This document shows, piece by piece, positions 12,286 to 23,148 of a stretch of 64,000 nucleotides of DNA (positions are counted from its first letter, which is position 1; each line of letters begins with the position of its first letter). The stretch is from Pontederia crassipes (lineage: Eukaryota; Streptophyta; Magnoliopsida; Commelinales; Pontederiaceae): NCBI GenBank assembly GCA_030549335.1, contig JAUKPH010000017.1:2597001-2661000 (forward strand). The letters are read 5' to 3'. Under the pieces are notes generated by a model, which was given only the letters and a program-made list of their open reading frames with translations, had not been told where the DNA came from and did no database searches. The translations under genes and the position numbers were made by a program.

Positions 12286-12740
12286 GTACCTACACATAAC
12301 TTTATTCATTTTTTTATTTGTTGGGGTTTAACTAACCCTTCTTTTTTTTATAAGCTCAAAAAGTACTTGATATGGTCAATAAAAAGTCTACTATTATCAA
12401 GACTTAAAAGAAATAAAAAGGCATGAATATGATTTTGTCGTCTAGTCATTCATAATTCTACTTAGCATAGGCACATAGTCCATAAGTTTGATACTAAAAT
12501 AGCAAGTGATAAGAAAGAAAAGCATTCAAATTTCATCAATTAACAATATGTCTTTGAACTTCTACTAAAAGATAATTAAAACAGTAAGACAAGAGTTTGT
12601 AAGATGGTAGCAAAAATAAATGCATGCAATGGTATTTTTTTTAAAAAATTTTCAGTTTTTCAATTTTTTTTTGGATTTTTTTACAACTAGATGCAAACAT
12701 AAGCAAATAAAAAGAAAGAAACATGCAATGCATGAAATGC

Positions 12741-12756
12741 AAACTCCCCCAAGCTT
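12741..12756 (-). promoter_or_regulatory. Second, internal PPT-like tract of element 1
   Basis: On the minus strand AAGCTTGGGGGAGTTT is preceded by ACTGAGGACAGTGTC, nearly repeating the PPT next to the LTR 1.1 kb away. Element 2 has the same second copy at 46554-46569. It may be a duplicated or additional plus-strand primer site; function is inferred. Confidence 0.6.
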
Positions 12757-12899
12757 GAACTAGACACTGTCCTCAGTGTTAAGTCAGCAAGGGAAAGTGA
12801 AAAGATAATATAGAAAAGCTAAAGAAATAAAGAAAAGGGAAAAGATACAATTGGATTTATTTTCCGTGGAGAGATGCTTGGCCTTATATATATCGATGA

Positions 12900-13570
12900 A
12901 GGTGTCAGCCGAAAAAGCTGAGGAGACTCGGCCGTAAAAGTTGGGTCGCAAAATTTTGTTGATGAAGATCTCAGCCGTGCAATCTCGACCGTAAGAAACT
13001 GGCCGTAATGGTGAGACTTCGGCCGTAAGGAGATGGTTCGGCCGTAATGAATAGGTGGTGGCGCTGGTGTTCGGCCGTAAAGGCTCGGCCGTAAGGAGTC
13101 AGCTCCGGTGGAAACTCGGCCGTAATAAGTGTCGGCCGTAAGGTTGATGAAGGACATCGGCCGTAATTGATGAAGCTCGGCCGGAGATTTGAGTTTGGCC
13201 GTAAGAAAGCGACGGTGCGCGGTGGCTTCGGCCGTAACGAAAATAGTAGGTGCGCGGTGGCTCGGCCGTAACGCACCCGGGAGGCGCTGGAACTTCGGCC
13301 GTAAGGAGTTGCGGAAGTTTAGTCACTTCGGCTGGAAAGAAGGAAGGGCGGTATTGAAGCTCAGATGTAAAGGAAGGCGTGGCATTTTTGGGCGTAAGGA
13401 TCGGCGGTTGGCGTTGAGACTTCGGCCGTAGAGGCTCGGCCGTAATGAAGAAAGGGCGTAAGGGAGTTGTCTCCGGTCTGCGGTGATTGATCTGCAACAT
13501 ACAAGAGGGGGTAAGATTTTATAGATGAATTTTCGGGCGTAATCTGACCTTTCCAACGTGAAGGGTCATG
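12900..13570 (-). repeat. CGGCCGTAA motif cluster, 3' of pol (element 1)
   Basis: Twelve exact CGGCCGTAA copies and several one-base variants occur in about 650 bp, mostly as TCGGCCGTAA on the plus strand (TTACGGCCGA in the element's sense). Spacing is irregular, about 15-90 bp. Open frames of 100-130 residues on the minus strand here (rich in Leu-Arg-Pro and Thr-Ala-Glu) are made by the motif and its spacing, not by selection for protein. Confidence 0.85.
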
Positions 13571-13722
13571 TCGTAAGAGCTTGGCCGATTGTCCGAGGTC
13601 TCTCCTTCCGCAGATGACTCAACAAAATAAAAACTATTACCACAAAATCTAAAGAAATAATAAAAAGGATAAAAATAGTTCTGATTTATAGTCGTCAGCT
13701 TGACTTAGTTCTGATGAAAATT

Positions 13723-16281
13723 TCACACATCATAAAGAGTGATCATAGAAAGGTTATGATAATAAGTGCCACCATGATAAAGTTTCAATCTATGTCCATT
13801 CACTTTGAGTCTTTGTTTTTTGTCTAATGATTCAATCTCAAAAGTTCCATAGGGTGAACAATTAATTATAACATAAGGTCCGGTCCATCTTGATTTAAGT
13901 TTTCCAGGAAATAGTCTGAGTTTGCTATTATAAAGAAGTACTTGTTGACCAGGTAAAAATTTTTTATGTTTAATGTGCATGTCATGTAAATTTTTTGTGC
14001 GTTCTTTATATAGCTTGCTGTTTTCGTATGCATATTGTCTAAATTCTTCAAGCTCATTTAATTGTAATAACCTTTCAGATTGTGATGATTTTAGATTCAT
14101 ATTTAAAAATTTTGTTGCCCAATAAGCCCTGTGTTCTAGTTCTACAGGAAGGTGACATGCTTTTCCAAAAACTAATTTATAAGGAGAAGTACCTATGGGT
14201 GTTTTAAAAGCAGTCCTATATGCCCAGAGTGCATCATCTAATTTCAAAGACCAGTCCTTCCTAGACGAATTTACAGTTTTCTCTAGAATCCTTTTTATCT
14301 CTCTATTTGAAATTTCCACTTGTCCACAAGATTGGGCATGATATGGTGTACTCAAAAAATGTTTGACTCCAAATCTATTAAGAAGGGTTGACATTATTTT
14401 ATTACAGAAATGTGTTCCATTGTCACTTATGATAGTCCTAGGTGTTCCAAATCGAGTAAAAATATTTTTTCTTAGAAAGTTGGCAACTACCTTGGCCTCA
14501 TTTGTTGGTGTGGCTACAACTTCTACCCATTTGGAAACATAATCAACTGCCACTAATATGTATTGGTTGTTAAAGGATTTAGGGAATGGTCCCATAAAGT
14601 CAATGCCCCAAATATAAAAAATATCACACTGTAAAATATTTGTGAGAGGCATTTCATCTCGACGAGAAATATTACCTGTCATTTGACATTTGTCACAATA
14701 CTTACAATAGTTTCTTGCATCTCTGTAAATGGTTGGCCAATATAGTCCACATTCAAGTACCTTAGCCGCTGTTCGATTGGGTCCAAAGTGACCTCCAGCT
14801 TGTCCATCGTGGCAATGACTTAGGATATTATCAATCTCATCTTCGTGAACACATCTTCGAACTACTTGATCTGCACATAATCGAAAAAGATAAGGATCTT
14901 CCCAGTGATAATTCTTGACATCAGATAAGAATTTCCTTTTTTGATGAGTGGTCATGCCCTTTGGAATGTAATGTCCTGCAAGGTAATTAGCAAAATCAGC
15001 GAACCATGGTGTAGTGTCAGAAATTTGAAAAATTGTAGAGATAGAAAAAAGTTTCTCGTCTGGAAATTCTTCAAGTATGTCTGTGACTTCTCTTGGAGAT
15101 GACTCCAAACGAGATAGGTGATCAGCTAATAAGTTCTCAGTCCCTTTTTTGTCTTTTACTTCCACATCGAACTCTTGCAAAAGTAGTATCCATCGGATTA
15201 GTCTAGGTTTGGCATCTTGTTTGCTCATCAAGTGCTTGATGGCTGCATGATCTGTGTATACAATAATTTTTGAACAAATTAGATATGATCTAAACTTGTC
15301 AAAAGCAAAAATAATAGCAAGAAACTCCTTCTCTATTGTTGCATAATTTAGTTGGGCAGCATTCAATGTTCGGCTTGCATAATATATGACATGAAATGTT
15401 TTATCTTTTCTTTGCCCCAACACAGCTCCTACAGCACCATCACTCACGTCACACATCAGCTCGAATGGTAGAGACCAGTTTGGTGCAACAACAACAGGTG
15501 CAGAAATTAGCATTTCCTTTAACAAATTAAAGGCAGTAAGACATTCTGAATCAAAATCAAATTTTGTGTCCTTAGCAAGAAGATTAGTTAATGGTTTAGC
15601 CATTTTTGAAAAATCTTTGATAAAACGGCGATAAAATCCTGCGTGACCAAGGAAGCTTCGAATGCCCTTCACATTGGTTGGAGGAGGCAGATTTGCAATA
15701 ACATCTATCTTGGCCTTATCCACTTCAATTCCTTTTTCTGAGATTTTGTGGCCAAGAACTATACCCTCCTTGACCATGAAGTGACATTTCTCACAGTTAA
15801 GGACCAAATTCGTTTCTTCACATCTATGCAAAACTAGAGATAAGTTATCCAAACAGTTATTAAAAGAGCTACCAAAAAGTGTAAAATCATCCATGAAAAC
15901 TTCGAGTATCTTCTCGTTCATGTCTGCAAAGATTGACATCATGCATCTTTGGAATGTTGCTGGAGCGTTGCATAGACCAAATGGCATCCTTCTATAGGTA
16001 AACATTCCATATGGACATGTGAACGTTGTCTTTTCTTGATCCTCAGGTGCTACTGCTATTTGATTGTATCCAGAATAGCCATCTAGAAAACAATAAAAGC
16101 TATGACCTACAACACGCTCCAACATTTGGTCAATAAAAGGTAATGGAAAATGATCTTTGCGGGTAGCATTATTAAGCTTCCTATAGTCTATACAAACTCT
16201 CCAACCTGTAACTGTTCTTTGAGGCACCAATTCATTATTTTTGTTACTTACCACAGTGATTCCTCCTTTCTTAGGAACTAC
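13723..16281 (-). pseudogene. Element 1 pol: RT - RNase H - integrase
   Basis: About 850 residues are open, in frame with the upstream block but separated from it by the stop at 16282-16284. Reverse transcriptase motifs in order are [33 protein letters not shown] and the active-site FMDD. RNase H has the YTDHAA block. Integrase has the HHCC zinc finger (H..H..CKYCDKC) followed by the catalytic D (GIDFMGPFP), D (ISDNGTHF) and E (GQVEISNRE), then an Athila-type C-terminus. All these catalytic residues are present. The Met at 16252-16254 is not a real start; this part is normally made as one polyprotein with gag and protease. Confidence 0.9.
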
Positions 16282-18375
16282 CTACACAGGACTTATCCAT
16301 GAACTATCAGAAATGACATATATAATACCTGCATCAAGGAGTTTGATGACATCCTTTCTTACAACTTCCTTTAAAGTTGGGTTGAGCCTCCTTTGATATT
16401 GAGCAATTGGCTTGGCATTGTCCTCCATCAAAATCTTGTGCATGCAAATGGTAGGAGAGATGCCCCTGATATCTGAAATAGACCAAGCGATTGCTTTCTT
16501 GTGTTGCCTTAATACTTCCAAAAGTTTATTCTCCATGTCATCTGTCAAATCAGCAGATATGATAACCGGGTAAGTGTTATTTTCAAGAAAAGCATATCTT
16601 AAATGAGATGGAAGTTCTTTAAGTTCGAATTTTGGAGGACAATCCAATTTCTCGAGTGTTTCTGTTGTTATTGGCGCATTATCCTCTCCCACAATTTCTC
16701 TAGAATCCTCCATCATTTCCAAAGCTTCCTTAGCATATGGATCTGAAACAAAGTCTGCAACAATATCATCAAAAGCATCAGTCGTGTCATCTTCTAGAGA
16801 ATCAATAGCATAACAGGATGAGTGATCAAAATGTTGTTTGAGAGAATTTTTTATATTGAAAGTGATGTCTTCGTTGTTGACGCGAAGTGTGAGCATCCCT
16901 TGTTGAACATCTATAAGTGCATTTCCTGTTGCTAGGAATGGTCTCCCGAGGATGATAGGGGTTTTTTCATCTGCCTTCATATCCAGAACAATAAAATCTG
17001 CAGGAAAAATAAATTTATCAACTTTTACCAAAACATCTCTTAATATTCCTTGGGGTCTCTTGCATGAAGAATCTGCAAATTGAAGAGTAATGCTTGTTTC
17101 TTCTAGTTCTCCATAACCTAGCTGCACAAATATAGAGTAAGGCATTAAACTTATACTAGCACCAAGATCACATAAAGCTTGTGCACAAAAGAATTTTCCT
17201 ATAGTGCAAGGTATGGTGAAGGTTCCCGGATCCTTCAATTTTTTAGGTATATCTCGATCATAAATGGCACTACACTCCGATGTCAACATTACTCTCCCAG
17301 TGTTTTCAAACTTTCTTTTTGAGGATAATATATCTTTCATGAATTTAGCATAGCTCGGCATCATCTGTAAAGCTTCATGAAAAGGAATGTTAATAGATAA
17401 TTGCTTCAGAATATCAAGAAAGCGAGAAAATTGCTTATCTAACTGTTCTTTGCGAAATTTCTGTGGATAGGGCAGATCCTTTATGTTGGTATTTTTTGAA
17501 TTGTCAGTTTCTCTTTTCTTCAGATTGATATCTACAGTAGTCTGGTCTTGTGTCTTTGATGCTTCAGTTTCTTCTTTATGATCAATTACTCTTGGCAGGG
17601 AATCTGATCTCAGGCTTCTCAATTGTTTCCCACTTCTAAGAGTCACAGCTTTGGTCTCTTCTTTAGGATTTTTCTCTGTATTGCTTGGAAGAACCCCTGG
17701 TGCACGTCCTGCCATCATATTAGCCATCTGCCCTATTTGCATTTCTAAATTCCTGATTGTAGCATCTTGATTGTTTGCCCTTGTTTCCATTGTCTTCTGC
17801 ATGGTTTGCATAGTGTCAATAACTCTTGCCATCATCTCTTCCATAGGATTAGTCGATTGTTGGACAGGAGCTTCTTGTTGCTTTTTTAAAAGTGTATAAT
17901 TTTGTGGATGAGCTTGATTCTGAAATTTCTCAAAAACTTGCCCTTGATTTGACCTGTAAGGAAACTTCTGATTGTTCCTCCAACCATAGTCATTATTCCT
18001 GAAAAATGGATTGAAGATAAAGTTAGCATTTTCAATATGATCAGGATTAGAAATGTTACCTTGAGGACAATAATTGCTCGCATGTCCTCCTCCACAGTTG
18101 TTGCACACCATTAATGACATCATCTGCTCAAATTTTTGATTAAGTGACTCCAGCTGAGTCACTACTTCAGAAGAATTTCTACTTTCTGTAGCATGCACAT
18201 CATGAGTTCGGCGAGATGGTCTCCTTTCTTGGCTCGATTTGAGGGCTACAACTTCAATAATATCCTGTATCTCACTAGGACGTTTAGATCCAGTACTGTC
18301 CCTCCTGCTGATTGGTCGAGTTTGTCTTGATCTGCAAGTCGTAATCCATGATAGAAATCTTTCATCACTTGCCAT
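16282..18375 (-). pseudogene. Element 1 gag C-terminus - protease - N-terminal RT
   Basis: A frame of 697 residues. It has a gag nucleocapsid zinc knuckle CNNCGGGHASNYC (C-x2-C-x3-H-x4-C, the Athila spacing) at about residues 94-106. A long Gln/Asn-rich spacer follows, then an aspartic protease with DLGASISLMP (the DLG form usual in Athila) at about residue 410, and the start of RT ending SSWISPV. It ends in TAG at 16282-16284, in frame with the rest of pol. Its first 25 or so codons are out of frame with respect to gag, so a frameshift lies near 18290. Confidence 0.88.
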
Positions 18376-18419
18376 TTTAGAATTCTATTATCAGGAACTC
18401 TGGCCAGCAGTTCCTTATA

Positions 18420-19067
18420 TCATTCCCAGGCTTCATATAACGTCTCGTTATCATCTTGAATAAATGCCCTCAGCTCCCTTCGATATTTGCCTGCTTTTTG
18501 TGGTGGGCAATATTTTCCAACAAATTTTTCTACCAGCTCCAACCATGAGTGAATCGATCCTGCATGCAAAGTTTTAAACCAAGTGGAAGCTTTGTCACGT
18601 AAAGATTGAGGAAATAATAATAAACGAATAACTTCAGAAGAAACATTATTATTTCTAAAGGTGTTCAGAGTGGCAAGAAATTTGTCAAGGTGATCATGGG
18701 GGTCTTCATGAAATCCTCCTCCAAATTGGGATGCTTGTATCATCCTCACGATTACGGGATTTATCTCAAAATTATTTGCGTTAATATCAGGCAGCACGAT
18801 GCATGATTCTCGGTCACTGTATCTGGCCGAGACATATTCTCTCATAGAAAGCTCTGCTTCATCTTCTTGCCGATTATTATGTGGTGGAACCAGTTCATTT
18901 TGTTGCTCCAATCTCTGATTGTCGCGTGCTTGTTCCGCCATTTTTCTTATATTTCTTCGTAATCGATGATAGGTTCTTTCAATTTCAGGATCAAATTCCA
19001 ACAGTGGATTTGAGCTCCTAGTGCGCTTATCAGAAGATTCCAGGATTGGTTGCGATTTAATTTTCAA
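18420..19067 (-). pseudogene. Element 1 gag, N-terminal part
   Basis: The frame holds the Athila gag capsid region: SREYV-like block, FGGGFHEDPHDHLDKFL, LLLFPQSLRDKASTWF, KYCPPQKAGKYR and ETLYEAWE. It ends at TGA (18417-18419), after which the gag sequence continues in the same frame up to a frameshift near 18290. The open frame begins with a TTG codon just after an in-frame TAA; the first ATG in frame is at 18939-18941, after residues that already look gag-like. The start codon is therefore lost or unusual. Confidence 0.82.
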
Positions 19068-19319
19068 TTAGTACCTGCAACAACCAATTTTCAGTAAGAT
19101 AAAAGAATAAAAATGTATACAAGAAGGAAGAAATACAGATAATAGGTCACGAGAAATGAGATTTTAACAAATAAAGTCTTTCCGCCTGATAGAATTTGAA
19201 AATTCGTCATTAATTACTTTTCAGAAATTCTTCAAACCAATACGAATACCAAATATTAATATCGACCAAAAGAATTTATAATGATGTAACAAACCACACA
19301 AAATAAGTCCGAACTAATT

Positions 19320-20330
19320 TGCGACCGTAAAGTTAATAATCAGACATAATCAAAAATTATTTTCAGAGAGGAAATAAGATTGATCGGCCGTAATACAGAA
19401 ATAGATTTACGGTCGACATTAGATTAGTAATTCGAAGTTCGTTCGGCCGTAAAAATATTGAAATAGTGTCGAAGGCGTAAACCAATTAAATTACGGCCGT
19501 AACAAACTAGTTATCGTGAAATTTCGGCCATAAGACAGAAAACTAAATAGGGTGTTCGACCGAAATAAAAAATGAGAACGCAACGTCGACGATTTTTTTA
19601 CGGCCGAAGATGAGTAAGATTCATATCGGTCGTAAATCGATGAAAATTAAGTCGAACGTGAGGTAAAACATCAACACATATAAATCGGCCGAAATGAGAT
19701 TAAATCAAACTTATTCGTTCAGAAATATATTATGGCCGAGTTGAAGTAAAATCCATGTCGGATGATCCATTACGGCCGAGACAGACTAAATCGCTTTGGC
19801 CAAAACACAGTCAAATCAAAAGTTCAAACTATTATAATGTTACAGCCGAGTTTGAAAAAATCACAAATAAATTGGCCTAAAAGGTCGTAAGATGGCGTAA
19901 AAACAAATGTTCAGAAATTTTACGGCCACAAAACCATGAGATCATTCTCGGCCGTAAAGAGAAAACATGAGGTAACCTCGGCCGAGATGAAGTCAACAAG
20001 ATTGGCCGTAAAGCAAAATAGGGTTTCGGCCGAAATAAAGTCGAATGAAACTCTTACGTCGACAATTGAATCATTACGGCCGAAAGTGAATTAAGAAGAT
20101 TCTTTACGGCCGTAAAACAACGAAATCAAATCCATGACGTAAAACAATGTTCGGATAAAAACATTACGGCCGTAAAAATTGAAAGTTTAGAACTCAGAAA
20201 TCATTCATTGAGAGGCCGTAAAATTAATAAAGCCGACACATTAAATCTCGGTCGTAAAATCATAAGTCGATAGTGTAATTCAGAAACTTCAATCGGCGTC
20301 GGATTTTAAACCGAAAGTAGATAAATTTTA
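19320..20330 (-). repeat. CGGCCG motif cluster in the leader (element 1)
   Basis: Between PBS and gag, CGGCCG-centred sites recur in both half-site orders, including the full palindrome TTACGGCCGTAA at about 19490, 20105 and 20163. Six exact CGGCCGTAA and six TTACGGCCG are seen, plus many variants with T or A at one position. No open frame of interest exists in this 1.4-kb leader. Confidence 0.82.
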
Positions 20331-20485
20331 AAAAAAATTATCGTGACCTTTATCTGCAAAAGAAAAAATGTCAGTTTATTCACAAAAATAATTAAAACAA
20401 TTAATACATATTTATAAAGAATTATTTACAATTTATTTACATCTCCTAATAATTCATAAAAATCAGAAATTAATTAATAAAATAG

Positions 20486-20503
20486 TCCCCGGCAACGGTG
20501 CCA
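20486..20503 (-). promoter_or_regulatory. Primer binding site, tRNA-Asp type (element 1)
   Basis: The plus strand reads TCCCCGGCAACGGTGCCA, identical to the plant tRNA-Asp 3' end except one T. It lies 6 bp inside the 5' LTR. Element 2 has the unmutated form. Confidence 0.9.
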
Positions 20504-20509
20504 AAAACT

Positions 20510-22213
20510 TGATGCGTTAAATTTGTAACAATAAAATTTGCTAGCAAGTGCACTAGTCGCTCAAGTAATATAGTAAATAGGAGTAAGAATGTCGAACCCA
20601 CGAGGAATATTATTAATTCAATATCTGAATCTTTAAATTAATAAGAGAGGAAAAACATGGATTTTGAAAATGAGTTTTATAAAATAAAAATAAAGAAAAT
20701 AAAATAAAGATAAGATAGTGGTGTTGGAGTTAGGCCTTAGGATGAAAATAGATAAGGATAAATATTTGAACCATGAAAGATAAATTTAATCTTTAAAGAT
20801 GAATTAGAGTCTTCCTAAAGTAATCTAACATGATTAACTTGTGGTCTCCACGACTGGCATCCCTCAATCTAATCATATAGAACTATCTTAATTTAATAAG
20901 AATTGAAGTCTCCACGACTGGTACCTCCAAAATCATGTTAAAATTAAGATGCATTAAATTAAATTCTTTAGACTATTAATCACTCCACAAACTGGTATAG
21001 ATTGATAGACCACACAAATTTGATTCTCCACACACTAGTTATCAAATTTATGTCAATTATTAATTTCAGATAAAATCAATTATAATTAGTAAAATGAATT
21101 ATAAAATTAAACACTCCACAAACTGGTATAGCCTAATTCAGAAATCTAATTAACTAATATAAAAGCATTAAGCACAATTAATAATTGATCAGAAAAGATT
21201 AAAGCAAATAAAATAGGGTCCAAACATTTCCCTTCAATTAATAATCTCCTAAAATAATAATCTTAAAAATATGGAGTTCATCCTAGAAATTTCGGAGAGA
21301 TAATAAAATACAAATCATAAAAATTGAAAGAATTATACCCAAAATAGAGATCTCGAATCTGGCAAACAATCGGGCAGCCTCTCGGACTTGATCAAGGTCG
21401 CGATCAACCTCCAACCGTCGCACCTCTCTCATCTTGGTCGTAGCCTGCAGAGCTCACGACTCGCCGTGGAAGAAACCTGAACTTCAGAGCACACATTGAA
21501 ATGACGGATTCTTCATGTATTTATAGGGTGCGGACGGCCTTCAATTTGATCTCTGCCGTAACATCATACGGTTGACTTTAAAATTATGAGATAAACTCGG
21601 CCAAAGATAAATCCTTTTATCATTATGCCCAAAGATAAATCCTTTTTATCTTTACGCCCAAACAATTTTATCTTTACACCTTCATATATCGGCCAAACGG
21701 ATGATTTTATTGCCATTACCCCCTCCAAATCTCGGCCGTAACATCTTCATCTTCATGCCATTATGCCCAAAAGATAAAATTCCATTTATCTTTACCCCCT
21801 TTAAATCTCAGCCGTAACAAAGAAGATTCCTAATCATTACCCCCTGGAAATTTCGGTCGTAAGGAACTCTTTTATCTTTACTCCTTTCGAATCTCGCCCA
21901 AAACGACTTGGGTGTAAAGCCAAATCTCGGCCGTAATGATGAATTTTTCATTCTAATCTCGACCGTAATGATAAATTCTTCGAAATTTTGGCCGATACAG
22001 CACAATCCATTTAAATCTCGATTTTTCCTGCAAAATAATTATCAAAATATAGTTAATCCATCCACAATTAAACTATTCAGAAAATTTAATAATAAAAATT
22101 GATAAATCCGGAATTACGATTAAAAGTGACTAAAAATGATGCATGTCATGATCAAATTACAGAAAATTTAATTAAAATAATTAACTACAATATGTTGTAT
22201 TTTGCATGCATCA
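20510..22213 (-). repeat. Element 1, 5' LTR
   Basis: It has the same ends as the 3' LTR (TGATGCG...GCATCA) and is directly followed by TAGGC at 22214-22218. In the sense direction U3 runs from 22213 to the TATA box at 21517-21526. CGGCCGTAA sites (about 21734 and 21927) and variants lie in U3 within about 500 bp upstream of the TATA box. Confidence 0.92.
21517..21526 (-). promoter_or_regulatory. TATA box of the element 1 5' LTR
   Basis: The minus strand reads CTATAAATAC, conserved in both LTRs of both Athila-like elements and in the related solo LTR (23481-23490). Transcription would start about 30 bp further left. Confidence 0.7.
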
Positions 22214-22407
22214 TAGGCTCCGGTGCCGACTTTCTTCCTCTCCGGCTTAGGATGCATCTTTCTTCCTCTTCGACGGTGGGGCTATCTTCCTCCGGCTCCG
22301 GATTTCTTCCTTTGACGGAGGCTACCTCTCCCTATCGCATTTTCACTCTCATCATCGGCAGCTCGCTGAGTCGACCGTCGAGCTGACAGTCCGGGCTGAT
22401 TTTGCAT
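22214..22407. other. CACTA-derived C/T-rich segment
   Basis: It continues the C/T- and CGG-rich stretch interrupted at 9926. It starts with the right TAGGC target duplicate (22214-22218). The open frame over it is compositional; no gene is proposed. Confidence 0.5.
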
Positions 22408-23148
22408 CGCCTCACGATCAATCTCCTCATCTCTTTTCGTTGTCACGCTTCAAAAACTTCTGGTTGTGCTTCAAATTCTTGGCGCACCTCTTGACGGGCC
22501 TCTTCGCGGATCTTCTATTTGACTTTCATTAATCGTTGCTCCCACATGTCATTAAATAGTCATCGGGCATGTTCACCGGGAACACCGGATATTGATTTTC
22601 GCCCATAACTAATATCTGTACTACTAATGGACAACTCGAGACCATAGATCCAGCCCCTGTTCACTCCAACATGGTCCGTCCATAATTGTCGACAAGTCAA
22701 TGGTGTCGCGACTCCTGCGTGACTTGTGAACGATGCTCAGTCTCTTTTGCTTTGGAGTCTTGTAAGTTGACATAGTGACGTTATGAGACTCACAAATAAC
22801 GAAAGTTACATTATGAAGTTGACTTACTTATCTTATGGAAATATCATGGAATAAGGTTTGATCCTATTCATGGGGATTCCGTAAATATCCCATTCCAAAA
22901 ATAGAAAGATTGGGACTTTTTCGGAGATTGGATGCAGTTACTAATTCATGATCATATGTCTTCCGATTTCTTTTTTTGATGAGTTTTTAAAAAAATATCA
23001 TCTTCGGTGGATGTTTTACCCATCTTCTTTTCCTACATTTGAAATCAAGGTTAGCACATGCTGCAATTTAAATTTCAACTAATATATATAAAATTAAGTA
23101 CCAATCGCCTGGCAAATAGTCAAGGTCGACCCGACTGCTGCTACCGGA
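22408..23148 (-). repeat. Inverted duplication, right arm (ORF2 3' half, antisense)
   Basis: Reverse complement of 8880-9491. It is part of a CACTA second-ORF remnant on the minus strand with its own indels, including about 130 extra bases near 22841-22975. It ends where the solo LTR inserted. CCGGA at 23144-23148 is the left target duplicate of that LTR. Confidence 0.78.

Larger units (their letters stand above)
9927..22213 (-). mobile_element. Full-length Athila-like Ty3/gypsy retrotransposon (element 1), 12.3 kb
   Basis: LTRs of 1709 bp (9927-11635) and 1704 bp (20510-22213) bound the element, and TAGGC is duplicated at 9922-9926 and 22214-22218. The sense strand is minus: 5' LTR on the right, PBS complementary to the tRNA-Asp 3' end at 20486-20503, gag, then protease-RT-RNase H-integrase, a 2-kb non-coding 3' region and a purine-rich PPT at 11636-11650. 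There is no env-like ORF. The PBS, the DLGAS protease and the integrase wording ([12 protein letters not shown]) place it with Athila. By eye the LTRs differ at about 35 positions, mostly transitions, so it is fairly young. gag-pol is broken by two stops and one frameshift. Confidence 0.93.

Noticed and set aside
12041..12331. 96-residue plus-strand frame with a hydrophobic end, also seen near 45839-46066
   Set aside because: Antisense to the Athila-like element; follows from the conserved two-fold repeat. Considered as an env-like remnant but orientation and length do not fit.
12819..13556. Several minus-strand and one plus-strand open frames of 80-133 residues
   Set aside because: They overlap in several frames and are made of the repeated CGGCCGTAA motif and its spacers; no protein family features.
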